Notes: generated by a model not told the origin, from the letters alone. A stretch of DNA of 64,000 nt from an uncultured Algibacter sp. (GCF_947487575.1 NZ_CANKXG010000011.1:62001-126000), one strand, 5' to 3'; positions 1 through 9,319 are shown, numbered from the stretch's first letter. Made by a program: numbers and translations.

Positions 1-1
1 G

Positions 2-1057
2 TTTGACCGTTTAAAAGTGGATGATGCTAAAGTTGATGAGATGATAAAATCGGTAACGCATTTAGCATCTCAGGAAGACCCTGTTGGTGTTGAACGTTTT
101 AGTTTTAAGCATGACAATGGGATGCAGATTTACAATAAAACGGCGTCGTTTGGAGCGGTGTTGATTATATACGAATCGCGTCCAGATGTTACAGTTGAAG
201 CTGCTGGAATTGCTTTTAAATCTGGAAACAAAATACTGCTTAAAGGCGGAAAGGAATCATTACGCTCAAATTTAAAAATTGTTGAGTTATGGCATGAGGC
301 TTTAAAAGCTTATGATGCATCAACAAATTGGGTGGAATATTTGCAGTTTAACAGAACTGAAACGCAAGCATTTTTAGAAAAGCCAACTCAAAAAGTTGAT
401 TTGATTGTGCCTCGTGGTGGTGAACGTTTAATTGCTTTTGTGAAACAACACGCTACATGCCCTGTGATTATAAGTGGACGAGGAAACAATTTTGTATATG
501 TGCATAAGGAAGCCGATTTAGATATTGCCATTGATGTGATTATGAATGGGAAGTCTAAAATTTCAGCTTGTAATGCAGTTGATAAGGTTTTGATAGATGA
601 AAACCTTCCAAATAAGGATGAGTTTGTTAAAACATTGATTTCAAAGTTAAAAGAATCTAAAATTGAGGTTTTAGGGGATGATATAGTCTCAAAAGATAAT
701 GGACTTGAAACTATCAAGTCTGATGATATCTGGTATAAAGAATTTTTAGATTACAAGATTTTAATAGGCGAAATAGCATCAAACCAAGATGCTATTGCCA
801 TGATTAATAAGTACTCTGGAGGGCATTCATCATCCATTATTACAAGCAATGATGACGAGGCAAAACTGTTTATGGAAAATGTAGATACAGCAGCAGTATA
901 TCATAATGCATCAACGCGATTTACGGATGGAGGGCAGTTAGGATTAGGTGGTGAATTAGCAATTAGTACAGATAAATTACACCAACGCGGACCAATTGGA
1001 TTACAACATTTAGTAACTAATAAATGGTATGTTCATGGTAATGGACAAATAAGATAA
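2..1057 (+). CDS. proA: Glutamate-5-semialdehyde dehydrogenase (partial, 5' end outside window)
   Basis: This enzyme reduces gamma-glutamyl phosphate to glutamate-5-semialdehyde with NADPH, the second step of proline synthesis in the cytoplasm. The frame is open from base 2 (FDRLKVDDAKV), so the gene begins upstream and the GTG at 17 is an internal Val codon. The aldehyde dehydrogenase fold is clear from YESRPDVT, from the SACNAVDKVL segment that carries the catalytic cysteine, and from GLGGELAISTDKLHQRGPIG near the C-terminus. The stop is one base before proB, so the two are co-transcribed. In flavobacteria such genes commonly lie inside the arginine cluster, as here. Only the extreme N-terminus is missing. 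Confidence 0.96.
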   Translation, partial: FDRLKVDDAKVDEMIKSVTHLASQEDPVGVERFSFKHDNGMQIYNKTASFGAVLIIYESRPDVTVEAAGIAFKSGNKILLKGGKESLRSNLKIVELWHEALKAYDASTNWVEYLQFNRTETQAFLEKPTQKVDLIVPRGGERLIAFVKQHATCPVIISGRGNNFVYVHKEADLDIAIDVIMNGKSKISACNAVDKVLIDENLPNKDEFVKTLISKLKESKIEVLGDDIVSKDNGLETIKSDDIWYKEFLDYKILIGEIASNQDAIAMINKYSGGHSSSIITSNDDEAKLFMENVDTAAVYHNASTRFTDGGQLGLGGELAISTDKLHQRGPIGLQHLVTNKWYVHGNGQIR

Positions 1058-1058
1058 G

Positions 1059-1823
1059 ATGCAGAAAAAGAAACGCATATTACTAAAAATAGGGTCAAAT
1101 ACCTTAACTAAAGAAACCGATAATATTTCTAGAGGTAAGATTGAAGACATTGCAAATCAGATTGCAAAACTTCAAGATACTTGCGAGTTTATTATTGTGA
1201 GTTCTGGTGCTATTGCTGTGGCAAAACAATTTGTGAAATTGGAAAGCAAGCAAAAAGAAGTTTTCGTAAAACAAGCATTAGCATCTATTGGTCAGCCACA
1301 TTTGATAAGGATTTATCAAGAGATTTTTAGAGAATATGGGTTGTTAACCTCGCAATGTTTATTGTCGTATTCTGATTTTGAAAAAGAAGAAAGTCGTATT
1401 AATATTACAAACACTATTAAAGTGCTAGTAAATAATAACTACATTCCTATTATAAATGAAAATGATACGGTAGCTACTGACGAAATTAAATTTGGCGATA
1501 ATGATAAATTAGGTGCTTTAACAGCGTCTCTTTTGGGGGTTGATTTATTCATGATTGCAACAAATACAAATGGGATTTACACTAAAGAATCTATTGAAAA
1601 TGGTTTACCAGAAACCATAAGTGAAGTTCAAAATTTTGATAAATTGAGAACGCAAGTGGTAAGTTCCAAATCAACACACGGTAGCGGAGGAATGGCATCA
1701 AAAATTGAAGCCGCTTCGGTTACTAAAAAGGCGAATATAGAAACATGGATTGTAAACGGGTTAGAAGATAATTTTATAGTGAATGCTATGGAAGATAAAG
1801 TGACTTTTACAAAAATAAAGTAG
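1059..1823 (+). CDS. proB: Glutamate 5-kinase (catalytic domain only)
   Basis: It phosphorylates glutamate with ATP to gamma-glutamyl phosphate, the committed step of proline synthesis, and hands this unstable product to ProA. The amino acid kinase fold is seen in LKIGSNTLT at the N-terminus, VSSGAIAVAKQ, the INENDTVATDEIKFGDNDKL substrate loop and GSGGMASKIEAA near the end. At 254 residues it lacks the C-terminal PUA domain of the E. coli enzyme (about 367 residues); this short form is usual in Bacteroidetes. The start lies 2 bp after the proA stop. Order proA-proB is reversed relative to enterobacteria. Confidence 0.95.
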   Translation: MQKKKRILLKIGSNTLTKETDNISRGKIEDIANQIAKLQDTCEFIIVSSGAIAVAKQFVKLESKQKEVFVKQALASIGQPHLIRIYQEIFREYGLLTSQCLLSYSDFEKEESRINITNTIKVLVNNNYIPIINENDTVATDEIKFGDNDKLGALTASLLGVDLFMIATNTNGIYTKESIENGLPETISEVQNFDKLRTQVVSSKSTHGSGGMASKIEAASVTKKANIETWIVNGLEDNFIVNAMEDKVTFTKIK

Positions 1824-2267
1824 TTGGATGCTTTAGAGTTAAAATATATTAATGTTGAAAGTTCTTTTTATGAGGAAGCCGTAAAATTAAGAGAACATCT
1901 GTTTTTTAAAAACATGAAAAATAGACGTAACTTAATTCAAGATGATTTTGAACTAAATGGGAATCATTTAATATGTTTGAGTAATGGAGAGGTTGTTGGA
2001 ACGGGACGATTGAATATTAAAAATACCATAGCTATAATTTCTCAAATGGCTATTAAAAATGAATACCAGAAAAGAGGAGTTGGGTCTAAAATATTAAAAG
2101 CATTAATTATTAAAAGTAAAGAAAACGAAGTGACTAAAATAGAACTTGGGGCTAGAAAAACGGCAATAGTATTCTATGAAAAGTTTAATTTTGTTTCTTT
2201 TGGAAGCACATACGCATCAAAGAAAACAGGAATTATTCATCAACAGATGAAACTGATGATTAAATAA
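1824..2267 (+). CDS. GNAT-family N-acetyltransferase
   Basis: A 147-residue GNAT acetyltransferase. The acetyl-CoA binding motif A is visible as QMAIKNEYQKRGVGSKIL (about residues 73-90: Q/R-x-x-G-x-G/A pattern), followed by the beta-strand IELGARKTAIVFYEKFNF typical of motif B. The start used is a TTG immediately after the proB stop; the first ATG (about 1913) would remove the first strand and helix of the domain, so TTG is preferred. Its place between proB and argF' suggests a role linked to arginine or glutamate acylation, but this family is too broad to assign the substrate. It could equally be a small-molecule or protein acetyltransferase. Confidence 0.8.
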   Translation: MDALELKYINVESSFYEEAVKLREHLFFKNMKNRRNLIQDDFELNGNHLICLSNGEVVGTGRLNIKNTIAIISQMAIKNEYQKRGVGSKILKALIIKSKENEVTKIELGARKTAIVFYEKFNFVSFGSTYASKKTGIIHQQMKLMIK

Positions 2268-2274
2268 AATAACA

Positions 2275-3216
2275 ATGAAACATTACACATCCATACACGA
2301 TATAGATAACATCAATATTTGGATTGAAGAAGCAAAAGCACTAAAAGCAAATCCTCTTAAATATATTGAATTAGGTAAAAATAAAACCTTAGGTTTATTA
2401 TTCTTTAATTCAAGTTTGCGTACGCGTTTAAGCACCCAAAAAGCTGCGTTGAATTTAGGGATGAATCCCATTGTAATGAATGTGTCTGGTGATGCTTGGG
2501 GAATTGAATTTGGAGATGGCACTGTTATGAATGGAACAACTGCTGAACACATTAAAGAAGCTGCAGCAGTGGTGTCGCAATATTGTGATATTATTGCTGT
2601 AAGGGCATTCCCATCATTGATTGATAAAGAAAAAGATGAAAGCGAACACGTTTTAAAATCGTTTGCAAAATATGCCTCTGTTCCAATAGTAAATATGGAA
2701 AGTGCAACAGGTCATCCATTACAAGGGTTAACAGATGCTATAACTATTTCAGAACATGCTAAAACTAAGCGTCCGAAAGTGGTTTTAAGTTGGGCACCAC
2801 ATATAAAAGCATTACCGCATGCCGTAGCTAATAGTTTTACGCAGGCCATGCAAAAAATGGATGTCGAATTCGTGATTGCGAATCCGGAAGGCTACGATTT
2901 AGATCCAGAAATTACTGGTAATACACCAATCTGTCATAATCAAGAAGACGCGTTTAAAGATGCAGATTTTGTATACACCAAAAATTGGAGTTCTTATGTG
3001 GATTATGGAAAAGTAGTAAACACAGACCCAAATTGGATGATTACAAAAGAAAAATTAGGTAACGCAAAATTTATGCATTGTTTACCAGTGCGACGAAATG
3101 TAGTTGTTGAAGATGCTGTGTTAGATACTGATAGTTCATTGGTTATCGAGCAGGCGAATAACAGAACCTACGCAGCACAATTGGTGCTTAAAAAGCTATT
3201 AGAAAGTTTAAAGTAA
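2275..3216 (+). CDS. argF': N-succinyl/N-acetylornithine carbamoyltransferase
   Basis: It transfers the carbamoyl group from carbamoyl phosphate to an N-acylated ornithine, the variant arginine route of Bacteroidetes and Xanthomonas. The carbamoyl-phosphate motif is SSLRTRLST (residues 46-54, S-x-R-T-R), and HPLQGLTD and FMHCLPVRR are the other active-site segments. At the position that sets succinyl versus acetyl preference (recalled as Pro90 in the Bacteroides fragilis succinyl enzyme and Glu92 in the Xanthomonas acetyl enzyme) this protein has Ala90, in GTTAEHI. Absence of Glu argues for the succinyl type, but this is inference. It is followed by argB after an 89-bp gap holding two repeats. 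Confidence 0.92.
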   Translation: MKHYTSIHDIDNINIWIEEAKALKANPLKYIELGKNKTLGLLFFNSSLRTRLSTQKAALNLGMNPIVMNVSGDAWGIEFGDGTVMNGTTAEHIKEAAAVVSQYCDIIAVRAFPSLIDKEKDESEHVLKSFAKYASVPIVNMESATGHPLQGLTDAITISEHAKTKRPKVVLSWAPHIKALPHAVANSFTQAMQKMDVEFVIANPEGYDLDPEITGNTPICHNQEDAFKDADFVYTKNWSSYVDYGKVVNTDPNWMITKEKLGNAKFMHCLPVRRNVVVEDAVLDTDSSLVIEQANNRTYAAQLVLKKLLESLK

Positions 3217-3221
3217 CACGT

Positions 3222-3253
3222 AACCTGCGAGGTTTTCAAAACCTTGTAGGTTT
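3222..3253. repeat. Palindromic intergenic repeat, family B
   Basis: An inverted repeat of the type CCTGCGAGGTTT ... AAACCTTGTAGG with a 3-bp centre. Close copies lie at 26197-26223 and 34886-34911, each just after a gene stop, so it may act as an mRNA 3' stem-loop between genes of one operon. Confidence 0.8.
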
Positions 3254-3265
3254 AAATTTCATCAT

Positions 3266-3292
3266 GCAGTTTGGTCGAGCGCAGTCGAAACC
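3266..3292. repeat. Dispersed short repeat containing GAGCGCAGTCGAA, family C
   Basis: The core GAGCGCAGTCGAA recurs at 36184-36196, where it forms the end of a coding region. It is a dispersed intergenic repeat in this genome; here it fills the argF'-argB gap beside a family B palindrome. Confidence 0.6.
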
Positions 3293-3305
3293 TAAATTAA
3301 GATAA

Positions 3306-4085
3306 ATGAAAGAAAAACTATCCATAGTAAAAATAGGAGGTAATATCATTGAAGATGAAGCGTCTTTAAATGCGTTTTTAAAATTATTTTCTAATTTAGA
3401 AGGAAAGAAAATTTTGGTGCATGGTGGTGGAAAACGCGCAACACATATCGCTTCAAAATTAGGTATAGAATCTAAAATGATAAATGGACGTCGCATTACT
3501 GATGCAGATACTCTTGAAGTTATAACGATGGTTTACGGTGGTTTGGTAAATAAAAACGTGGTGGCAAAACTACAAGCACTAAATACCGATGCCATTGGTT
3601 TAACAGGAGCAGATATAAACAGTATTAAGTCGGATAAACGTCCTGTAAGAGAAATTGATTTTGGATTTGTTGGCGATGTAAAAGAAGTGGCTTATAAATC
3701 TATAGATAAATTAATTCAAGCCGATTTTACACCTGTTTTTTGTGCTATTACACACGATGGAAACGGCCAATTATTAAACACAAATGCAGATACGATAACC
3801 TCGCAAGTTGCTGTAGGAATGAGTCATTTATACGAAACATCTATTTATTACTGTTTTGAGTTGAAAGGTGTTTTAAGAGATATAAATGATAAAAATTCAG
3901 TGGTTAAACATATCGATTCAAAAATTTATCAAGATTTATTGAATCAAGGTATTATTGCAGATGGCATGCTTCCAAAACTCGAAAATTGTTTTGACGCATT
4001 ACGACATGGCGTTAACACCATAAATATGGGAAATACAGCCATGTTAACTCAAGAGAATGATGATTTTACAACAATAATCTTATAA
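3306..4085 (+). CDS. argB: N-acyl-L-glutamate kinase (ArgB)
   Basis: It phosphorylates N-acetyl- or N-succinylglutamate on the side-chain carboxylate in the arginine pathway. Amino acid kinase signatures are VKIGGNIIED (residues 8-17), VHGGGKRATHIASKLG (about 38-53), the NGRRITDADTLEVI substrate loop and NTNADTITSQVAVGM toward the C-terminus. Its 259 residues match the usual length. No extra N-terminal helix of the arginine-sensitive hexameric kinases is seen, so strong arginine feedback is not predicted. It overlaps nothing; argE starts one base after its stop. The acyl group it uses should match that of argF', probably succinyl. Confidence 0.93.
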   Translation: MKEKLSIVKIGGNIIEDEASLNAFLKLFSNLEGKKILVHGGGKRATHIASKLGIESKMINGRRITDADTLEVITMVYGGLVNKNVVAKLQALNTDAIGLTGADINSIKSDKRPVREIDFGFVGDVKEVAYKSIDKLIQADFTPVFCAITHDGNGQLLNTNADTITSQVAVGMSHLYETSIYYCFELKGVLRDINDKNSVVKHIDSKIYQDLLNQGIIADGMLPKLENCFDALRHGVNTINMGNTAMLTQENDDFTTIIL

Positions 4086-4086
4086 G

Positions 4087-5154
4087 ATGGCGATACAAGA
4101 TTTAACAAATGATGCGATATCACTTTTAAAAAAGCTGATAGAAACACAGTCGTTTTCTTCTGAAGAAAATGTTACTGCATCGCATATTGAAGATTGGTTT
4201 ACACGATATAAAATTGACTATAAGCGTACAAAGAATAACGTTTGGGCAGTTAATAAACATTTTGAAAAAGGCAAGCCAACACTATTGTTAAACTCACATC
4301 ACGATACGGTTAAGCCAAATTCAGCATATACAAACGACCCGTTTAAGGCATTTGTTGAAGATGGAAAATTATTCGGTTTGGGCAGTAACGACGCTGGCGG
4401 TTGTTTGGTGTCTTTAATCGCAACATTTACGCACTATTATAACCACGAAAATTTAAAATATAATTTGGTTATTGTCGCTTCAGCGGAAGAAGAAAGTAGC
4501 GGGCCTAATGGATTAAATAGTATGTTGACTATTATTCCTAAGGTTGATGTTGCTATTGTTGGAGAACCTACTTTGATGAATTTGGCAGTAGCTGAAAAAG
4601 GTTTGGTGGTATTTGAAGCTATGATTGAAGGAACTCCAAGTCATGCTGCACATCCAAATGATAATAATGCCATTTATAATACGATTGATGCTTTGCAATG
4701 GTTTAAAGATTTTAAGTTTAAAAAAGGCTCAAAAGCTTTGGGGGATGTGAAATTAACAGTCACACAAATTAATGCAGGGTCTCAGCATAATGTGGTGCCT
4801 GGACATGTAGATTTGGTAATTGATGTTCGTGTGAATGATGCTTACAGTAACGCTGAAATTGCACAAATTTTACAAGAAAAAGCGCCAGTAACTAAAATCA
4901 CACCACGTAGTTTACGATTAAATTCATCATCAATTCCTGTGGAGCATGATTTGGTAAAAGCAGGCATCGCTATAGGAAGAACAACTTACGGGTCGCCAAC
5001 ATTATCAGACCAAGCCGTATTAAGTTGCCCAAGTTTAAAACTTGGTCCGGGGGATAGCACACGTTCGCATTCGGCAGACGAATTTATTTATGTAAATGAA
5101 ATAGAAGAAGGCATAAAAATATATGTTGAATTGTTGAATCGGGTAATCGTATAA
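4087..5154 (+). CDS. argE: M20-family deacylase (ArgE-like, N-acylornithine/citrulline deacylase)
   Basis: A dinuclear-zinc M20 metallopeptidase that should remove the acyl group from N-acylcitrulline or N-acylornithine. Metal and catalytic motifs are in order: NSHHDTVKPN (His and Asp), LGSNDAGG (bridging Asp), ASAEEESSG (Glu-Glu), GEPT, the dimerisation-domain segment GTPSHAAHP and RSHSADEF (last His ligand). At 355 residues it is a normal size. It sits between argB and argH and starts one base after argB, which supports the arginine role over a general dipeptidase role. Because the upstream transcarbamylase uses acylated ornithine, the natural substrate is likely N-acylcitrulline. Confidence 0.9.
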   Translation: MAIQDLTNDAISLLKKLIETQSFSSEENVTASHIEDWFTRYKIDYKRTKNNVWAVNKHFEKGKPTLLLNSHHDTVKPNSAYTNDPFKAFVEDGKLFGLGSNDAGGCLVSLIATFTHYYNHENLKYNLVIVASAEEESSGPNGLNSMLTIIPKVDVAIVGEPTLMNLAVAEKGLVVFEAMIEGTPSHAAHPNDNNAIYNTIDALQWFKDFKFKKGSKALGDVKLTVTQINAGSQHNVVPGHVDLVIDVRVNDAYSNAEIAQILQEKAPVTKITPRSLRLNSSSIPVEHDLVKAGIAIGRTTYGSPTLSDQAVLSCPSLKLGPGDSTRSHSADEFIYVNEIEEGIKIYVELLNRVIV

Positions 5155-5190
5155 ACAAATCAACGCATAAACAAATAAACATTTTTTAAA

Positions 5191-6465
5191 ATGAAACTCT
5201 GGGATAAAGGTATATCAATCGATAAAAAAATAGAACAATTTACCGTTGGAAACGACCGTGAAATTGATATTCATATTGCAAAATACGATGTGATTGCATC
5301 AAAGGCGCATGCTAAAATGCTTCAAAAAATAGGTATTATTACTGTTGAAGAATTAGTTGATTTATTACGAGGGCTAAAAACCTTAGAATCTCAAATAGAA
5401 GATGGTACCTTTGTTATAGATGAACAGTTTGAAGATGTGCACTCTAAAATAGAGTTTGAATTAACGAAGTCTTTAGGCGAGGTTGGAAAAAAAATCCATA
5501 CCGCACGTTCAAGAAACGACCAAGTTTTAGTGGCTTGTCATTTATATTACAAAGACAATTTAAACTTAATTAAAGCTAAAACAAAAACACTTTTTGATAC
5601 CCTTTTGGATTTGTCTGAAAGATACAAAGACAAAGTGTTACCAGGATATACACACTTACAAGTCGCAATGCCATCATCATTTGGGTTATGGTTTTCTGCT
5701 TATGCAGAATTGATGATTGATGATGTGTTTTTATTAGATGCAGCTATTAAAACTGTGGATCAAAACCCATTGGGTTCTGCTGCTGGCTATGGTAGTTCGT
5801 TTCCAATTGATAGAGAGTTCACTACAAAAGAAATGAATTTTTCAACCTTAAAGTATAATGTGGTTGCAGCACAAATGGGGCGTGGTAAAAACGAACGTAC
5901 TATTGCGGCTTCTTTAGGTAGTTTGAGCAATACTTTGGCGCGTTTTGCTATGGATACATGCCTGTATATGAGTCAGAATTTTGGGTTTATCTCTTTTCCT
6001 GACGAATTAACTACAGGTAGTAGTATTATGCCGCATAAAAAGAATCCTGATGTATTTGAATTGATTCGTGGGAAGTGTAATAAGATTCAAGCCTTACAAT
6101 CTGAAATGATTTTAATAACAAATAACCTCCCAAGTGGTTATCATAGAGATTATCAATTGTTAAAAGAAAACATGATTGCTGTTTTTGAAGAGTTAAAAGA
6201 TATTTTGGATATTTTTAATTATTCGATTCAGCAAATTATCGTGAAAGATATTGATATTCATGATGATAAATACAAGTACTTATTTACAGTGGATAATATC
6301 AATACATTGGTTGTTGAAGGTCAAAGTTTTAGAGAAGCCTACCAAAAAATAGGTGGACAAGTGCAAGATGGTACGTATGTTCCTGATACGTCTAAAAAAC
6401 ACACTCATGTTGGAAGTATTCATAATTTGAGTTTAGATAAAATTAAGGATAAGTTTCCTAGTTAA
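5191..6465 (+). CDS. argH: Argininosuccinate lyase
   Basis: It splits argininosuccinate into arginine and fumarate, the last step of arginine synthesis. Members of the fumarase/aspartase superfamily share the signature GSSIMPHKKNPDVFELIR (with the catalytic Ser of the flexible loop), found here at about residues 281-298. Other conserved stretches are HTARSRNDQV and LPGYTHLQVAMP. At 424 residues it is slightly shorter than the E. coli enzyme. It is the last gene of this arginine run; 36 bp separate it from argE and 47 bp from pntAa, so transcription could continue into the transhydrogenase genes. Confidence 0.96.
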   Translation: MKLWDKGISIDKKIEQFTVGNDREIDIHIAKYDVIASKAHAKMLQKIGIITVEELVDLLRGLKTLESQIEDGTFVIDEQFEDVHSKIEFELTKSLGEVGKKIHTARSRNDQVLVACHLYYKDNLNLIKAKTKTLFDTLLDLSERYKDKVLPGYTHLQVAMPSSFGLWFSAYAELMIDDVFLLDAAIKTVDQNPLGSAAGYGSSFPIDREFTTKEMNFSTLKYNVVAAQMGRGKNERTIAASLGSLSNTLARFAMDTCLYMSQNFGFISFPDELTTGSSIMPHKKNPDVFELIRGKCNKIQALQSEMILITNNLPSGYHRDYQLLKENMIAVFEELKDILDIFNYSIQQIIVKDIDIHDDKYKYLFTVDNINTLVVEGQSFREAYQKIGGQVQDGTYVPDTSKKHTHVGSIHNLSLDKIKDKFPS

Positions 6466-6512
6466 AAAGCATACCTATTAAATTAAATATATTAACCAAA
6501 CAATCTTGATTT

Positions 6513-7613
6513 ATGAACATAGGCATATTAAAAGAAACGCAAAAAGGAGAAAAACGTGTTTCTTTATCTCCATTTATTACTAAGCAGTTAGTAGAAAAAG
6601 GATTTGAAGTTATTGTTGAAAAACATGCAGGTACTAGTTCTTCCTACGAAGACTCAGATTATGAGGAATTTGGAGCTTCAATAGCATCACGAGCAGATGT
6701 TTTTAAAGATGCCCAAGTACTCATTAAAATAAATCCGTTTGATGAACATGATTTAGAACTAATTCAGAAAAGACACATATTAATGAGTCAATTGTTTCAT
6801 AAGTCTAGTCCTGAATTGATTAAGGCAATTGCTGAAAAAGGAGCGTCAGCCTTTTCTATGGATGCTATGCCACGTATTTCTAGAGCTCAAGATATGGATG
6901 TGTTAAGTTCTCAAAATAATTTAGCAGGTTATAAAGCGGTGATTTTAGGAGCTTATGAAATGACTAAAATTTTTCCATTAATGATGACAGCAGCAGGTAC
7001 TATTACACCTTCTAGAGTTTTAATATATGGTGTAGGTGTTGCTGGTTTACAGGCTATTGCTACAGCAAAAAGATTAGGTGCTGTTGTTGAGGCAACAGAT
7101 ATTAGAACAGAAACTAAAGAACAAGCTGAATCTTTAGGAGCTAAATTTATTTCTGTAGAAAATAATGCTGAAGTATCTGAAGGAGGCTATGCAAAAGAAG
7201 CTTCAAGTGATTATGCTGAAAGGCAAAAAGAAGCAGTGAATAAATCATTGTTTAAAGCCGATTTAGTTATCACTACGGCTAATGTTCCAGGAAGAAAAGC
7301 ACCATTATTAATTACTGAAGATCAGGTTAACCAGATGAAAAACGGTGCAGTAATCATTGATTTAGCTGCAGCACAAGGCGGAAATTGCGAAGTAAGTAAA
7401 CTAAAAGAAACAGTTAATGTAAACGGCGTAAAAGTAATTGGTACTACAGTTGCGCCCGAAAGTGTTTCAACAAATGCTAGTGAGTTGTATGCTAAGAATA
7501 TTTATAATTTTATTATGCATTTAACTGAAGATTTAAATTTCAAATGGGATTTAGAAGAGGAGATTACAGACGAAACACTTATTGTTCAAAATGGAATTCA
7601 ACGTAAAAACTAA
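6513..7613 (+). CDS. pntAa: NAD(P) transhydrogenase alpha subunit, part 1 (NAD-binding dI)
   Basis: The soluble NAD(H)-binding component of the proton-translocating transhydrogenase, which drives NADPH formation from NADH with the proton gradient. It is homologous to alanine dehydrogenase: GILKETQKGEKRVSLSP at the N-terminus, YGVGVAGLQAIATAKRLGA (Rossmann nucleotide fold, about residues 171-189) and VIIDLAAAQGGNCE. It has 366 residues and no membrane segment, so the alpha chain is split as in Rhodospirillum rubrum. Nine bases separate it from pntAb. Confidence 0.95.
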   Translation: MNIGILKETQKGEKRVSLSPFITKQLVEKGFEVIVEKHAGTSSSYEDSDYEEFGASIASRADVFKDAQVLIKINPFDEHDLELIQKRHILMSQLFHKSSPELIKAIAEKGASAFSMDAMPRISRAQDMDVLSSQNNLAGYKAVILGAYEMTKIFPLMMTAAGTITPSRVLIYGVGVAGLQAIATAKRLGAVVEATDIRTETKEQAESLGAKFISVENNAEVSEGGYAKEASSDYAERQKEAVNKSLFKADLVITTANVPGRKAPLLITEDQVNQMKNGAVIIDLAAAQGGNCEVSKLKETVNVNGVKVIGTTVAPESVSTNASELYAKNIYNFIMHLTEDLNFKWDLEEEITDETLIVQNGIQRKN

Positions 7614-7622
7614 ACAAATATT

Positions 7623-7931
7623 ATGAATGAATTATTAGGATTTATTAGTAGTAATTTACAAATTATATACATCGTTATCTTATCGATATTTGTAGGTATA
7701 GAAGTAATAAAAAGTATTCCAGCAGTATTACATACACCTTTAATGTCTGGAGCAAATGCTTTAAGTGGGGTGGTTATAGTTGGAGCCATTTTAGTAATGC
7801 TACATTCAAATCCAACAGATTATGTGGCATTAACGCTTGGATTTATTGCGGTAGTATTAGGAGTATTAAATGTTGTTGGTGGATTTGCTGTAACCAACAG
7901 AATGTTAGACATGTTTAAAAAGAAAAAGTAA
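7623..7931 (+). CDS. pntAb: NAD(P) transhydrogenase alpha subunit, part 2 (membrane)
   Basis: A 102-residue integral membrane subunit with three hydrophobic helices (about residues 12-29, 40-60 and 66-90), matching the dII part normally fused to the C-terminus of enterobacterial PntA. The loop TPLMSGANALSGVVIVGA is a well conserved family motif. With PntB it forms the proton channel in the inner membrane. Its stop overlaps the first base of the pntB start codon, indicating translational coupling. Confidence 0.93.
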   Translation: MNELLGFISSNLQIIYIVILSIFVGIEVIKSIPAVLHTPLMSGANALSGVVIVGAILVMLHSNPTDYVALTLGFIAVVLGVLNVVGGFAVTNRMLDMFKKKK

Positions 7932-9319
7932 TGGATATTATTTTAAGTATTGTTTATTTAATCGCAACAGTAACGTTTATTGTTGGATTAAAAAAGTTAG
8001 GTCATCCAGATACTGCGAAGTCAGGAAATTTAATAGCAGCAGGAGGTATGGGTTTCGCTATTGTCGGGACTATTTTTATTCATGATTTAGAAGTACCAAC
8101 ACTTATTTATGTTTTAATAGGAGTTGCTATTTTAGTTGGGTCTATTATTGGAGGGCTAATTGCTGTAAAAGTTGAGATGACTAAAATGCCAGAATTAGTA
8201 TCATTATTTAATGGGTTTGGAGGAGCAAGTGCTGCTCTAATTGGAATTGTTGAATATGGAAATGCTGATATTAAAGGCATAAGTGCAGCAATTATTACTA
8301 CTATTTTATCGGCAATTATAATTGGAGCTATTACTTTTTCTGGAAGTTTAATAGCATGGGGAAAGTTAAATGGTACGGTTAAGAGTGTTGTGAAAATTCC
8401 ACAATATAATATTGTAAATAATGTGTTTTTTATAGCAATAGTTGCTTTAGGAACTTATGTGGTAATTGGAAGTATTGATAGTCAAATATTATTGTATGCC
8501 TTGTTAGTAGGCGGATTGGTTTATGGTATTTTGTTTGTGTTGCCTATTGGAGGTGCAGATATGCCTGTGGTTATTTCGTTATTAAACTCTTTAACGGGTA
8601 TTGCTGCAGCTATTACTGGAGTGCTATATGACAATATGGTTATGTTGGTAGGTGGTATTTTAGTAGGTTCGGCAGGAATTATTTTAACTGTAGCTATGTG
8701 TAAAGCAATGAATAGAACTCTAGCATCTGTGATTTTCGGGTCGTTTACTGCAAATGCAAGTGTAGAAGGTGTTAATAAAACATTAGGTTCTATTAAGAGT
8801 ACTACAGCTAGTGATTCTGCTATTATGATGAATTACGCTTCAAATGTTGTTATTGTGCCTGGGTATGGTTTAGCAGTAGCTCAAGCTCAACATGTAATAC
8901 ATGAATTAGAAGAACTCTTAACGCAAAAAGGTGTTAATGTAAAATATGCGATACATCCAGTTGCTGGTCGTATGCCAGGGCATATGAATGTATTATTAGC
9001 CGAATCGAATGTTGAGTATAATATGTTAGTTGAAATGGATGATATTAACCCACAGTTTAACAACACTGATGTTGTATTGGTTGTGGGTGCTAATGATGTG
9101 GTAAATCCGGCAGCTCATAATGACCCAGCTAGTCCTATTTATGGGATGCCTATTTTAGATGTTGAAAACGCTAAGCATATTATTGTGAATAAACGTAGTA
9201 TGAAAGCTGGTTATGCTGGAATTGAAAACGAGTTGTTTTATAATTCGAAAACTGCAATGTTGTTTGGAGATGCCAAGGACACTTTGACAGATTTGGTTGC
9301 GGAGTTGAAGAATATGTAA
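7931..9319 (+). CDS. pntB: NAD(P) transhydrogenase beta subunit
   Basis: The 462-residue beta subunit carries about eight or nine membrane helices (residues 1-280) and a C-terminal NADP(H)-binding domain III. The latter is recognised by IVPGYGLAVAQAQH (dinucleotide fold), HPVAGRMPGHMNVLLAE, VVGANDVVNPAAHNDPASPI and the KRSMKAGYAGIEN segment that wraps over NADP. MPELVSLFNGFGG is the conserved segment in the membrane part. It completes the three-gene unit; a strong bidirectional terminator follows at 9522-9549 before the convergent leu genes. Confidence 0.95.
   Translation: MDIILSIVYLIATVTFIVGLKKLGHPDTAKSGNLIAAGGMGFAIVGTIFIHDLEVPTLIYVLIGVAILVGSIIGGLIAVKVEMTKMPELVSLFNGFGGASAALIGIVEYGNADIKGISAAIITTILSAIIIGAITFSGSLIAWGKLNGTVKSVVKIPQYNIVNNVFFIAIVALGTYVVIGSIDSQILLYALLVGGLVYGILFVLPIGGADMPVVISLLNSLTGIAAAITGVLYDNMVMLVGGILVGSAGIILTVAMCKAMNRTLASVIFGSFTANASVEGVNKTLGSIKSTTASDSAIMMNYASNVVIVPGYGLAVAQAQHVIHELEELLTQKGVNVKYAIHPVAGRMPGHMNVLLAESNVEYNMLVEMDDINPQFNNTDVVLVVGANDVVNPAAHNDPASPIYGMPILDVENAKHIIVNKRSMKAGYAGIENELFYNSKTAMLFGDAKDTLTDLVAELKNM

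Noticed and set aside
17-1057. proA starting at the GTG at 17
   Set aside because: The upstream codons FDRL are in frame and fit the family, so the gene is cut by the window edge rather than starting there.
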